Positions 16,394-26,421 are shown, counted from the stretch's first letter. The stretch: DNA of 54,033 nt from Scybalocola_A sp900557175 (GCA_937890745.1 CALADH010000038.1:1-54033), one strand, 5' to 3'. Notes: generated from the letters alone by a model not told the origin. Program-made: numbers and translations.

Positions 16394-19048
16394 TTATTTT
16401 TGAAAAGAAGCCAGTCTTTCCTGTACCTGAGCCATCATCTGAGTGTATTTTTCAAGCTTTGCTTTTTCCTCGTCAATCTTTGACTGCGGCGCTTTACCGA
16501 CAAAGTTCGGATTATTAAGCATTCCTGTTGCTCTTGCAATTTCTTTTGTCAGACGTGCTTCTTCTTTTTTAAGACGCTCAATTTCTTTCTCAATGTCGAC
16601 AAGTTCTGCAAGCGGCATGTAAATCACAGCGTCCGCAATGACGGCAGATACGGCGTCCTCGCCGATGCCGGCCTTATCGGCCTGTACAATAACTTCACTG
16701 GCATAACCAAGTGTTGCAAAGAAGACGCGGCTCGTCTCAAAAATGTCTGCCACTGTATTATTTTCTGTGACAACAATCACCTTTGCCTTTTTACTTGGCG
16801 GCACATTCATCTGTGCACGGACATTTCTGATGGCACGGACAGCAGCCTTAATTGTCTCAACTGCATTTTCATCTGCCTCAAAGTTCCATGCTTCCTTAAA
16901 CTCCGGCCATGCGGATATCATAATAGATTCTTCTTCATTTTGAACATTACAGAAAATTTCTTCTGTAATAAACGGCATATACGGATGCAAAAGCTTTAAT
17001 GCCTGAATAAGCACTGTCTTTAATGTCCAAAGTGCCGCTGCCTTTGTCTCGTCAGTATCGCTGTAGAGTCTCGGCTTCACCATCTCGATGTACCAGTCGC
17101 AAAATTCTTCCCAAATAAAGTCGTAAATTTTCTGAACAGCGATACCGAGTTCAAACTTATCCATGTTTTCTGTCGCTTCTTTTGCCAGTGTGTTGACCTT
17201 TGATAAAATCCACTTATCCGCCTGTGTTAAGTCTTTAAGCTCGACTGCGTCAATAGAAATACCTTTTTCGGCAGCCTGCTCAAAGTTCATCAGCATAAAT
17301 CTTGACGCATTCCATACTTTATTGGCAAAGTTTCTGCTTGCCTCAACACGTTCATTGTAAAAACGCATATCGTTGCCCGGCGCATTGCCTGTAATCAGTG
17401 TCAGTCGCAGTGCATCTGCACCGTATTTATCAATAATTTCAAGCGGATCGATACCGTTTCCGAGCGATTTACTCATCTTGCGTCCTTCACTGTCTCTGAC
17501 AAGACCATGGAAAATCACTGTCTTAAACGGCACCTCGCCCATCTGCTCGCAGCCTGAGAAAATCATACGGATCACCCAGAAAAAGATAATATCATAACCT
17601 GTCACAAGAACGTCTGTCGGATAGAAATAATCTAAGTCCTCAGTTTTTTCCGGCCATCCCAGTGTAGAGAACGGCCAAAGTGCTGATGAAAACCACGTAT
17701 CCAACGTATCCTCATCCTGTTTAAAATGTGTACAGCCGCATTTCGGACACTGATCCGGCGCACCGCCGCGGATAACAACAGTTTCACCACATTCTTCACA
17801 GTAATAGGCCGGGATTCTGTGTCCCCACCAAAGCTGTCTTGAAACACACCAGTCGCGGATATTTTCAAGCCAGTTCATGTATGTCTTTTCCATGCGCTCC
17901 GGTACAAGTTTCACCTGACCGCTCTTTACAGCGTCAATGGCAAGCTTTGCAAGCGCATCCATTTTGACAAACCACTGCTGTTTTACCATCGGCTCAACAG
18001 TTGTCTTACAGCGGTCATGAATACCGACATTGTGTGAATGATCTTCGATTTTCACTAAAAGTCCGAGAGCGTCCAAATCTTCCACAATGGCTTTTCGTGC
18101 CTCGTAGCGCGCCATACCGGCATATTTGCCGCCCTTCTCATTGATTGTCGCATCGTCGTTCATCACATTGATTTCAGGAAGATTGTGGCGGCGTCCGACC
18201 TCAAAGTCATTCGGATCATGTGCCGGTGTAATCTTCACACAGCCTGTTCCAAATTCCTTATCAACATAGGCATCGGCAACAACCGGAATCTGACGGCCTG
18301 TCAGCGGAAGCTCAAGCATTTTCCCGACAAGATGCTTATATCTGTCATCATCAGGATTGACAGCAACCGCCGTATCGCCAAGCAATGTCTCCGGACGTGT
18401 TGTCGCGATTTCTACAAAACCATCTTCTCCGACAATCGGATATTTAATATGCCAGAAGTGACCGGCCTGCTCCTCATGAAGCACCTCAGCATCTGAAATC
18501 GATGTCTGACAGACAGGACACCAGTTGACAATTCTTGAACCTTTATAAATATAGCCTTTTTCATAGAGATTGACAAAAACCTCCTCAACAGCCTTTGAAC
18601 AGCCTTCGTCCATTGTAAAACGCTCTCTGTCCCAGTCTGCGGAAGCGCCCATCTTCTTTAACTGATTATTAATTCTGCCGCCGTATTCTTCTTTCCATTC
18701 CCATGCTTTTTCAAGAAAGCCCTCACGGCCAAGGTCTTCTTTATCAATACCTTCACTCTTTAACTTTTCAATAACCTTAACCTCTGTCGCAATGGCCGCA
18801 TGGTCTGTTCCAGGCTGCCAGAGTGCATTGTAACCCTGCATACGCTTAAAACGGATTAAAATATCCTGCATCGTACTGTCTAAGGCATGGCCCATATGAA
18901 GCTGACCTGTCACGTTTGGCGGCGGCATCACAATTGTAAAAGGTTTTCTGCTCCTGTCCACCTCCGCATGAAAGTACTTCTTATTCATCCATTTTTCATA
19001 AAGCTTTCCTTCAATCTGCGAAGGATTATAAGTTTTCTCTAAATTCAT
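16394..19048 (-). CDS. valS: Valine--tRNA ligase
   Basis: 884 residues from the chosen start. Class I motifs: HIGH as HMGH within PPPNVTGQLHMGHALD, and KMSKS as GRKMSKSLGNG. A Cys4 zinc-binding insertion lies at CEECGETV ... CPKCGCTH, and a C-terminal coiled coil (from about 825, rich in Glu and Lys) grips the tRNA. The start is ATG 19048, since GGAAG lies 6 nt upstream; the ATG eight codons earlier lies upstream of that SD. Expression is probably controlled by the T-box leader at 19457-19713, with the small gene 19098-19379 between leader and valS. Confidence 0.96.
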   Translation of the reverse strand: MNLEKTYNPSQIEGKLYEKWMNKKYFHAEVDRSRKPFTIVMPPPNVTGQLHMGHALDSTMQDILIRFKRMQGYNALWQPGTDHAAIATEVKVIEKLKSEGIDKEDLGREGFLEKAWEWKEEYGGRINNQLKKMGASADWDRERFTMDEGCSKAVEEVFVNLYEKGYIYKGSRIVNWCPVCQTSISDAEVLHEEQAGHFWHIKYPIVGEDGFVEIATTRPETLLGDTAVAVNPDDDRYKHLVGKMLELPLTGRQIPVVADAYVDKEFGTGCVKITPAHDPNDFEVGRRHNLPEINVMNDDATINEKGGKYAGMARYEARKAIVEDLDALGLLVKIEDHSHNVGIHDRCKTTVEPMVKQQWFVKMDALAKLAIDAVKSGQVKLVPERMEKTYMNWLENIRDWCVSRQLWWGHRIPAYYCEECGETVVIRGGAPDQCPKCGCTHFKQDEDTLDTWFSSALWPFSTLGWPEKTEDLDYFYPTDVLVTGYDIIFFWVIRMIFSGCEQMGEVPFKTVIFHGLVRDSEGRKMSKSLGNGIDPLEIIDKYGADALRLTLITGNAPGNDMRFYNERVEASRNFANKVWNASRFMLMNFEQAAEKGISIDAVELKDLTQADKWILSKVNTLAKEATENMDKFELGIAVQKIYDFIWEEFCDWYIEMVKPRLYSDTDETKAAALWTLKTVLIQALKLLHPYMPFITEEIFCNVQNEEESIMISAWPEFKEAWNFEADENAVETIKAAVRAIRNVRAQMNVPPSKKAKVIVVTENNTVADIFETSRVFFATLGYASEVIVQADKAGIGEDAVSAVIADAVIYMPLAELVDIEKEIERLKKEEARLTKEIARATGMLNNPNFVGKAPQSKIDEEKAKLEKYTQMMAQVQERLASFQK

Positions 19049-19097
19049 TCCAAACTTCCTTTCTTCTGTCATATATTTTAATGTTTAAAAACTATTG

Positions 19098-19379
19098 TTA
19101 AAGACTTGTGCCTATCAGTATAAACACAGTAACGGCCAGCAAAACAATGGCTGCGGTTTTTAACACTCTTGCATAAGAATTCAGCGTCTGAATATCCGCC
19201 TGGAGCAGACTTTCATCTTCCTCTGAGTCCGATTGACTTTCAGCCCCGGACATCCCGGAAGCAGTCACCCCGCTAAAATGCGCCTCATCTTCCATTCTCA
19301 GACTCCGTTTCTTAATACTCTGTGACGAAATCCACAAAACCCCGCTTACCAAAAGCAGGATAACTTCTAAAACGATCAT
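19098..19379 (-). CDS. Small two-helix membrane protein between T-box and valS
   Basis: 93 residues. An N-terminal transmembrane helix (about 1-20, MIVLEVILLLVSGVLWISS) and a C-terminal one (about 72-92) are joined by a Ser- and Glu-rich loop. SD GGGAGGGG lies just ahead of the ATG at 19379. I do not recognise the family. It is the first gene behind the T-box leader and ends 49 bp before valS, so it would be induced with valS when charged tRNA runs short. Unusual companion for an aminoacyl-tRNA synthetase. Confidence 0.7.
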   Translation of the reverse strand: MIVLEVILLLVSGVLWISSQSIKKRSLRMEDEAHFSGVTASGMSGAESQSDSEEDESLLQADIQTLNSYARVLKTAAIVLLAVTVFILIGTSL

Positions 19380-19456
19380 CACATTCCCCTCCCTATAAAA
19401 GCAAAAGAACCAAGCGGAGCTTTTTTATCACACAGGAAGCAATTTCCTATGCCATT

Positions 19457-19713
19457 AAAAAAGCCTCCGCCCCTATTAAAGGGCGAAAGCTCGCGTTACC
19501 ACCTTTATTCGCAGACAAAATACTGTCTGCAATCTCCTGCCGTCTTTAACGGAAACGATCCGTCGGAGCTTATGCACTATGGCTTTTTGGGCTCCGCTGC
19601 TTCAAAGCTACCTTCACCGTCTCTTGCTTAAGCACCTTCCACCAATTTGTACTCTCTCTGTAAAGCTTTCCCCGGCTACTCCTCTTTTTCAACGCATTTT
19701 TCTATTTTCCAGT
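19457..19713 (-). promoter_or_regulatory. T-box riboswitch leader
   Basis: The minus strand carries the T-box core AAGGTGGTAACGCGAG (plus coordinates 19490-19505), preceded by a long Stem I region with GGTGGAAGGTGC-type and AGAGAG-type elements, and followed by a terminator: GCTTTCGCCC (19481-19490 complement) pairing with GGGCGGAGGC (19463-19472 complement) and six U. Uncharged tRNA would favour antitermination. The specifier probably lies in the GGTGAAGGTAGCTTT stretch near the 3' side of Stem I; GTA (Val) fits that stretch, but GGT would also, so I do not fix it. Confidence 0.92.
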
Positions 19714-19719
19714 GGTTAT

Positions 19720-19748
19720 ATCTTATTATTTAAAAGCCGTTTTGTCAA
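19720..19748 (-). promoter_or_regulatory. Promoter of the T-box / valS unit
   Basis: Minus strand TTGACA (19743-19748), 17 bp, TAAGAT (19720-19725), just upstream of the T-box Stem I. Confidence 0.75.
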
Positions 19749-19846
19749 CCCCTATTTAAACAAAGGAATAACACCCCTCATTTAAGCAGAGGCATGAAGC
19801 TAAAGGGGAAACCCAGCGTCTTTTGCCGCATACCGGGCATATCATT

Positions 19847-21943
19847 TTATCCCCGATAAGCGCCTTTCAGACGCTTCAGCACTTTTTTCGCTTCCTCGTC
19901 TGTCGGTTCCTGTCCCATCGTCATTTTTGCTTTTTCATCATCGTACGTCTTTAAAACTTCACCGATATAAGTCTCCGACAAATGGTACTGCTCTGAGGTA
20001 TCAAAAAAGCCTGATTCGTCGCCGTTCATTTTAAGCGCCCACAAATAACACTTCAGCGATATTTCGTCCTTATTCAGCTCATAAGCTTTTTTAAAATTAT
20101 CCGCCGCTGACGAAAAGTTCATCACACGCATATATGTACAGCCGAGATTATGATATGTATTGCCTTTAAAATGGTTGGTCACATCAAATTTCCCCGGATT
20201 TTCCATCTGCCCGATCACACTCATATACATCTTGACTGCATCCATATAACGGCAGAACCTCACAAGATTATCCGCCTGAAGCTTGGCAGCCTCGATTGGA
20301 TTTTGATGTTCAATTTCATCCAATGTCTGAGACAGCTTCGACAGTTCTTCGCTATTATAATAATCGACCGCCGACATCAATTGAAGAATCAACATTTTCA
20401 AAGGTACATTGGCTTTTTTTAGCTGCTCTATAAGCTTTGCCGCCGCAGGTTCCTTCATAGACTTTTCAACCCAGTAAATAAACTCATCATTAAATGTGTC
20501 CGCAGTTACTGTATAAATATTTTCATAAAGATAATAACACATTTCCTCAAGGGAATAAATGCGCGTATCACTTAAATTAAAATAATACGGTGTGCGTTCA
20601 GGCAGGCTTTTTTGAAAAATAAGCCGTCCCTGCGGTTTGTACTTCGGATCAGACTCATATTCTGCAATATTGAGACGGCGTTTCCATATTTTCTTTGTGG
20701 CAGGGAACAAACCGCCAAAGCCCTCGTCCGCAATAGTCACATTACATATTTTAGCATCCTCAAAGCTGATACTTAAGGAAAGACCTATCGTCTTATTCTC
20801 ACGCTCAGGCAGGCCTTCCACAGTTACCGGAATAAGCTTTTCCCGGTTTGTCACCGCATCTCTGACGTGAAGCACCACCGTATCTGTACCATCTAAAATA
20901 AAATCGGCTTTTTCATGGATTCTGTACCAGCAGTCACCTGCGCTCACAAGCTCCCGGCGCATCACTTCTTTCATCTGAGTACCGCGAAGATATATGCTGC
21001 ACGCCATAATATCATCGCCAAGTGCAATAAAATGACGCAGGTTTTCTTTATGATAATCAATATGACTGCTGTAGCAGGCACCGAGGCAGTACAGATTATC
21101 ACCGATAAACACACGGCGTCCCGCACAAAGCCTTGCCCTTGACAAATTCATCCACTCACTTTTAAAACCGTCGCCGGCAAGATAAACTGTCGATACGAGA
21201 CGCTTATTCATCACTTCTTTAATGACTTCCGTAAATTTTCTATCCAGATCCGGCGGCGATAATTGTTTAAAATCCTTACCGCTCATATACATATTTAACG
21301 GAATGGCTTCCGCTTTTGCCACTGCCGGCCGGTGATTTTTATTGACCGACAAATGATAATAATAAAGTCCTCTCTGACTGTATTCAAACAGACCGACATC
21401 ATGCTGCCATACGTCCTGCGCCTGACTGCTCATCGCATAATACTCATAGCTCGCCATGTGTGTCTGCACACGGAAATGATCCTCTGAAATACCAAGCTTT
21501 TCCTGTGCAATATCATATAAATCCGCCATCAGCTGACGGCTGACGTCAGCAGCTGTGATTGTCATATAAGCAATCGTATAGTGCGGTGCATAGGCTTCAA
21601 GGAGTGTCATCGACTGCTCTATAAAAATGGCCGTCAGTGCTTTCTTTGTATACTTTTCACCATCCACTGTCATTTCCGGACACGTATCATAACTGTTTAA
21701 AAAACCCGAAATCAGTGTCCCCTGACCGGAAGCGGCAGCCGCCTTTGCCTTTTCGCCAAAAAGCCATTGGCCGTCAGTGCCTCCGATGTGACAGAGCACG
21801 GTCGGTATGCGCGAAGCATCATTCTTTCCGCCGACAATGCACACACTTTCCGGTTCGCCTTTCTTTTCGTTAAACCAGCTGATCTGTGAACATTCATCAT
21901 CCAAATCATAGCCGATAATTAGATTTCTTCTGTTGCTTTCCAT
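19847..21943 (-). CDS. Hsp70/actin-like ATPase-fold protein with TPRs (DUF5716 type)
   Basis: 698 residues. The N-terminus (about 8-20, LIIGYDLDDECSQ) resembles the phosphate-1 loop of Hsp70/actin proteins. Near 255-300 VYLAGDGFKSEWM followed by RRVFIGDNLYCLGACYSS matches the adenosine-binding segment. The usual peptide-binding domain is not evident. Instead a beta-rich middle (about 330-440) leads to a helical C-terminus containing TPR-like repeats (around 590-640, NLGCTYMRVMNFSSAADNFKKAYELN). No signal peptide. I recall this as the DUF5716 family. It follows the DUF5717-type gene by 14 bp, so the two are surely co-transcribed. Function unknown; an ATP-driven chaperone or scaffold is inference. 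Confidence 0.8.
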   Translation of the reverse strand: MESNRRNLIIGYDLDDECSQISWFNEKKGEPESVCIVGGKNDASRIPTVLCHIGGTDGQWLFGEKAKAAAASGQGTLISGFLNSYDTCPEMTVDGEKYTKKALTAIFIEQSMTLLEAYAPHYTIAYMTITAADVSRQLMADLYDIAQEKLGISEDHFRVQTHMASYEYYAMSSQAQDVWQHDVGLFEYSQRGLYYYHLSVNKNHRPAVAKAEAIPLNMYMSGKDFKQLSPPDLDRKFTEVIKEVMNKRLVSTVYLAGDGFKSEWMNLSRARLCAGRRVFIGDNLYCLGACYSSHIDYHKENLRHFIALGDDIMACSIYLRGTQMKEVMRRELVSAGDCWYRIHEKADFILDGTDTVVLHVRDAVTNREKLIPVTVEGLPERENKTIGLSLSISFEDAKICNVTIADEGFGGLFPATKKIWKRRLNIAEYESDPKYKPQGRLIFQKSLPERTPYYFNLSDTRIYSLEEMCYYLYENIYTVTADTFNDEFIYWVEKSMKEPAAAKLIEQLKKANVPLKMLILQLMSAVDYYNSEELSKLSQTLDEIEHQNPIEAAKLQADNLVRFCRYMDAVKMYMSVIGQMENPGKFDVTNHFKGNTYHNLGCTYMRVMNFSSAADNFKKAYELNKDEISLKCYLWALKMNGDESGFFDTSEQYHLSETYIGEVLKTYDDEKAKMTMGQEPTDEEAKKVLKRLKGAYRG

Positions 21944-21957
21944 AAAATTACCTCTGC

Positions 21958-24900
21958 TTAAATTAATGTAAACAGTTTCTTTGTCAAAAAGCGTTTTTCT
22001 TCATAACCGGTCAGTTCCCGCTTCACTTCCGCCATATCACCGGCCTCACTAAGCGCTACCATCCTGTTAATCCAGTCATGACCGTTTTGTACTGTCTTTT
22101 TATCATCATAGCTGTCCGCGCCGTCAATAATACGGCTCTGAGTGACCTTCTGCTCAAAAGCATTATGCTCAGTAATATAGTATTTCAGCTTTTCATCTTT
22201 AAAAAGAGTGAACACCTTAATAAAAATACCGCCAAACACATTTTTCATTTCTTCTTCCTCATAAGTACCGTTTTCGGTACTGCCATCCTCAATCATATAA
22301 TGGATCGTCACTATATTTTTAGGATTTGTGCGGTAAGAAACATAAGTCTTATCCACGATTTCTTCCGGTATTTCCTTAATATATATAAACTTTTTAAAGA
22401 ATGGAAAAATCATTCCCCTGTCAATAAACTCGGTAAGCTTTGTGAGTATCCACTGACGATGCCCCGCCTCACGGCCATCTCCTGCGGCATAAAACTTAAG
22501 CAGCGCAAGGCAGCACACATCGGCAGCGCCCGACATCTGGTCACATTCAATTTCAATATACTTAAATACAGATTCCGGAATGTCTTTTTCGCGCACAAGA
22601 TACTGGTAAGAATAATAAGTTAAAAATGCCCGTACAATGCGTGTATCCGGTGTCATCTTATAATAAGATTCAAAAATCTCCACATCATAATCGGTTTCCA
22701 TCTCGGCAAAAAGCACCTGACAGAGAATCTTTTCCTCCAGTTCAAACGCATTGACCTCGAAATTTTTAGCTGCCTTCCAGATTTCATACAAATCCTTTGT
22801 CGTTCCAAGATAAAACCGGATTAAATATTCCAGTGTCACATCATCATATTTACCACAGGAAAATGCATAATAAGCCATCTCAATCAGCAGCTTATTTTCA
22901 ATCATCCCTTTATCACGGATAATTTTAGAGCAGAGACGCATCAGCTTCTTATCCTGTATATTTTCATAGCCATAGGTGACAATCGCCTCATAAGCTTTAT
23001 CAAAAAGACTTCGCTGAATATAATATTCGATAATATTGCCCCGCTCATCACTGTCCAAAAGGCTGATATCAAGCTTCAGCAAATATTTTTCCAGTGTCTC
23101 TCCCTCATAATTATCATAATAATAATCAATGAGATTTTTCAAAATATTTTTGCGGTACTGATCGCACACACAGTTTAAACGTATCGTCTGCTTATAAATA
23201 TCAATAGAGGCATCATCACTTTTCTGATACTTGATCGCCCGCTCGCTGCGGTTCATAAGAATCATCGGATTTTCATGATTTAAGGCATAGCATGCCTTAA
23301 TATATCTGTTCACATCCAAAAGCGGTGACAGCGTATATTCCACCGAGCCATTATACCGGCCGCCAAGCTTATCGACAAAAACAAGCAGATAATCTTCCAT
23401 ATAAATATCGACATAGGCATAACCGCCAATCACAGGATATTCGCAATCGCCGGACACTTCCCTGTGAGAAACAATCACACTCTGAATCCACGGATTTTTC
23501 ACATGAACCTCATATTTAAAAAGTACCTTCGGCAGCTTCTCGGCAATTTTTCCTGTCATTTTATCGCTGTCAATAAAATTCTCATAGAGAACAACCATAT
23601 CTCTGCTGATTGTGCCCTTTGAAAGCTGCTCATATGCGAAAGCCTTCATGATATTTTCATAATCTCTGTAAATAGACTGCAAAAGCGCCTTATTTTTTAT
23701 AATATAAGCATACAGACACGCTTTCTTTGACGCGCTTAACTGATTATCATAGTTAAAATAAATAAGCACTGCTGCCGGCAGCTTATTGTCTGCCGTCTCA
23801 TCCAGTGAGTACATATAATTTTCATAAAGCCCTTTAAGCTTTAATGATGATTCAATACCGAGCCTGTACCAATGATTATAGCAATGCTCGACTTTATTTC
23901 CGCGGATAAGCAGGGCACAGACACCTAAAAGCAGCTCTTTACTCTCAAACAGACGGCATTGCTCCATAAGTACTTTAAGCGCCAGCGGCGAAAAACCTCT
24001 GCTCTTTGCCGCCACATCGGCAAACTGATAAATGACATCTCTGTCAAGACAATCCTTTTTTGTCCCCCACGCCACAAGCTGAATTTCAAAATCATCAAAC
24101 TCCCGAAGCAGGGACGGCTGACTGTTGATAGCAGTGACTGCCTCCCAGTAAAGTACCGGGCTTATGCAGCCCCGCTCAAACTGCGTCTTAATCATCGCAT
24201 ACCGCTTTGCCAAAGATATACGGTTCCCGGCAAGCGCCATCTTCATCCATAAAAGACGCCAGTCACTGTAGCGCCCCTCATAATAGTCGTCAATTTTTCC
24301 GACAGCAAACTTTGTGTAAGCATCTTCTTCTCTGGAACATGCACTCAAATACAGATAGTAACAATAGCTTGTTGCCGATTGATGGCGCAGCTCCCTGCCG
24401 TTAATTCCGTGCAAAATTGCAGCGGCATTCTCCCGCTCGCCGGCAATTAATGAAAAATGTGCCTCAAAAAGCGAATAAACCGCCTCCTTGCTGTTATTCT
24501 GGCAGCAGTCCACATTTTCTCTTGTGAGCCTTATCCACTTTTCTTTGTCCATCCGTCCCATACAAAGATTCACATAATCATCCATCATATGAAAAACACA
24601 TTCCTGAATCGTGCGCTTCGGATGAATTTTCCGGCTTGTCTTATCCTTAAGGCAGCTCACTAAAACCTCAATCGTCTGAAACTGCGTCCGCACAATAATC
24701 TTGCCATAATTATTGCCCGTTCTGAAAAAATCCGGATCTATCATATATTCCAGTTCATAATAGCTTCCGAGAAAATCCTCTGTACTCAGCTCCTTTTTAT
24801 AAACCTGTATAAAATCTCCGACCGTTTCTATAAAAATTTTCTGATAACCCCACTGGTTTTTCTCAATGACAAGACGTTCGCTGATCATCTCGTTCACACC

Positions 24901-25506
24901 TGAAAATTCGATATTATCCTGGGCAATTTTCAGTTCTATCTTACGCTTTCTGCGGATTGTACATAAAAATTCTTCCATCGCCTGATTTGGATTGCGGCTT
25001 GAAATAAGCTTTGCATAAATATGGGCATAATTTTTATTTACTAAAAAGACGCGCGCAAAATTGTCCGAATAAAACAGCTTTACAGCCTCGTGCCAGTTCG
25101 ACTGGGCAAGATTTGTAAACTGGGCCAAATCGCGCACCGGTCCGATACTCGTATAACAAAACGGCTGGCATACATGTACATCAAACGGCACCTCAATTTC
25201 CCCACCGTTACTTATAATACTTATATGTCCTGTGACTTCCTCGCCGATTTCAAGCTTTGCCGCATCAAAGGTATAGGCGACCTTGATCTTCTCTCCGCAA
25301 TAATCATTGGACTTTAGCTGCATTAACTTATTCGATGAGAAGGCTTTCATTCTTATTTCATAGCCGCCCGCGCTGCTGATTTCAAAAAATCCATCACAGC
25401 TTTTGCCTGCTTCGATTTCAAGTTCAATCTTCTCTGTCGAAACAGCAATCTCCGGCTTTTCGTACTCAAAAATTCCTTTAGCCAATAAACTGATTTTTTC
25501 TTTCAC
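21958..25506 (-). CDS. Very large helical-repeat protein (DUF5717 type)
   Basis: 1182 residues. The first 120 residues look beta-rich (Ig-like, with IAVSTEKIELEIEAGKSCDGFFEISS). From about 140 the protein is almost entirely alpha-helical and Tyr-rich, as in long TPR or solenoid proteins. A probable beta segment lies near 610-670 (VSGDCEYPVIGGYAYVDIYMEDYLLVFVD). No signal peptide or membrane span. The start is GTG at 25506; SD GAGAGG is about 14 nt away, so the start is not certain. It is first in a two-gene operon with the DUF5716-type ATPase. Function unknown. I recall DUF5717 for this protein, unverified. Confidence 0.78.
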   Translation of the reverse strand: MKEKISLLAKGIFEYEKPEIAVSTEKIELEIEAGKSCDGFFEISSAGGYEIRMKAFSSNKLMQLKSNDYCGEKIKVAYTFDAAKLEIGEEVTGHISIISNGGEIEVPFDVHVCQPFCYTSIGPVRDLAQFTNLAQSNWHEAVKLFYSDNFARVFLVNKNYAHIYAKLISSRNPNQAMEEFLCTIRRKRKIELKIAQDNIEFSGVNEMISERLVIEKNQWGYQKIFIETVGDFIQVYKKELSTEDFLGSYYELEYMIDPDFFRTGNNYGKIIVRTQFQTIEVLVSCLKDKTSRKIHPKRTIQECVFHMMDDYVNLCMGRMDKEKWIRLTRENVDCCQNNSKEAVYSLFEAHFSLIAGERENAAAILHGINGRELRHQSATSYCYYLYLSACSREEDAYTKFAVGKIDDYYEGRYSDWRLLWMKMALAGNRISLAKRYAMIKTQFERGCISPVLYWEAVTAINSQPSLLREFDDFEIQLVAWGTKKDCLDRDVIYQFADVAAKSRGFSPLALKVLMEQCRLFESKELLLGVCALLIRGNKVEHCYNHWYRLGIESSLKLKGLYENYMYSLDETADNKLPAAVLIYFNYDNQLSASKKACLYAYIIKNKALLQSIYRDYENIMKAFAYEQLSKGTISRDMVVLYENFIDSDKMTGKIAEKLPKVLFKYEVHVKNPWIQSVIVSHREVSGDCEYPVIGGYAYVDIYMEDYLLVFVDKLGGRYNGSVEYTLSPLLDVNRYIKACYALNHENPMILMNRSERAIKYQKSDDASIDIYKQTIRLNCVCDQYRKNILKNLIDYYYDNYEGETLEKYLLKLDISLLDSDERGNIIEYYIQRSLFDKAYEAIVTYGYENIQDKKLMRLCSKIIRDKGMIENKLLIEMAYYAFSCGKYDDVTLEYLIRFYLGTTKDLYEIWKAAKNFEVNAFELEEKILCQVLFAEMETDYDVEIFESYYKMTPDTRIVRAFLTYYSYQYLVREKDIPESVFKYIEIECDQMSGAADVCCLALLKFYAAGDGREAGHRQWILTKLTEFIDRGMIFPFFKKFIYIKEIPEEIVDKTYVSYRTNPKNIVTIHYMIEDGSTENGTYEEEEMKNVFGGIFIKVFTLFKDEKLKYYITEHNAFEQKVTQSRIIDGADSYDDKKTVQNGHDWINRMVALSEAGDMAEVKRELTGYEEKRFLTKKLFTLI

Positions 25507-25604
25507 CTTAATTCACCATACCTCTCATCGTTTGTATATATCCGATTATATCATCTTTACGGTCTGCGGCACAAGAGCGAATAACCATTTTGAACAGGAA
25601 AAAC

Positions 25605-25663
25605 AAGGCGGCAATAAAGGTGCCGCCCGTATATAATACGCTGCACATCCTTACTGCCGCCTT
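25605..25663 (-). terminator. Terminator of the VTC-like gene
   Basis: On the minus strand AAGGCGGCA pairs with TGCCGCCTT (25655-25663 and 25605-25613), with a second helix inside, and TTGTTTTT follows. It isolates the 25679-26308 gene from the DUF5717/5716 operon, which must then start from its own promoter near 25530-25560. Confidence 0.75.
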
Positions 25664-25678
25664 TCGTTTAGATAAACT

Positions 25679-26308
25679 TTAACTTTCCATAATAATTTTA
25701 CGGCCTTCATTAAAGTTTAAAATACTCGCAATGACTCTCGGCACAAGCACCGGCTTATGATAAGTCATCACAACACAATCTTTCTGGAGCCGTTCCTGCA
25801 TCACGGCATCCCCATGCAGCGCAGACGCCGCCTCAAAATCGTAGGAAGACCGAATGGACTTATCAAATATAATCATATCGCCGCTGCCGTGCATTCGGTA
25901 TATCTCACGTTCATAGCACACAATGACGCCCGGCTCAATTTTATTGACCGTCATCTGTATATATAATTCTTTTAAAAGCGCATCATCGCAGTCTTTCATC
26001 CATGCTGTATCGCCCCCAAGAAGCTTTTCGCACTGCGCTTTATCTACATATGTATATGTGCTGTAGTAAGTTCCTTCTCTGTAGCTTTGCCGTTCAAGCT
26101 GAAAACGGCTGTCAGACACATTTTTAATATTGAGAGAATAGCAATCAAAGTTTTGCTGCTTTTCATCTGAAGTTCTCAGATAATTAATGTCCTTATTAAA
26201 ATAAATCTTCCAAAGATAAAAGCTCTTTCCGCTTTTCCTTCCGATAATATTTTTATATTCTTCTGTTCCTACAAGTCTTGTTTCTTCAACATAAGCTTCA
26301 TCGTACAT
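25679..26308 (-). CDS. Divergent VTC-domain-like protein
   Basis: 209 residues. The sequence LERQSYREGTYYSTYTYVDKAQCEKLLGGD, a helix, then EPGVIVCYEREIYRMHGSGDMIIFDKSIRSS, and finally KDCVVMTYHKPVLVPRVIASILN follows the order of motifs in polyphosphate polymerase VTC domains (a P-x-x-x-V-x-Y-x-R segment, then a T-F-D-like strand, then a final strand before a helix). Several charged positions that VTC enzymes use appear replaced, for example the Arg before the FD pair. It may therefore bind rather than make polyphosphate. This is recognition by pattern only. SD AAGGAGG; own terminator. Confidence 0.5.
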   Translation of the reverse strand: MYDEAYVEETRLVGTEEYKNIIGRKSGKSFYLWKIYFNKDINYLRTSDEKQQNFDCYSLNIKNVSDSRFQLERQSYREGTYYSTYTYVDKAQCEKLLGGDTAWMKDCDDALLKELYIQMTVNKIEPGVIVCYEREIYRMHGSGDMIIFDKSIRSSYDFEAASALHGDAVMQERLQKDCVVMTYHKPVLVPRVIASILNFNEGRKIIMES

Positions 26309-26421
26309 ATATAAAACCTCCTTAATAAAACAACCCTCTCTCCATCTTTTGTTTTCTTACGGTCTACATATATTCTATTCGGCAAATGTGAAGTTATGAT
26401 GTATTTGGTGTAAAATGTTTC

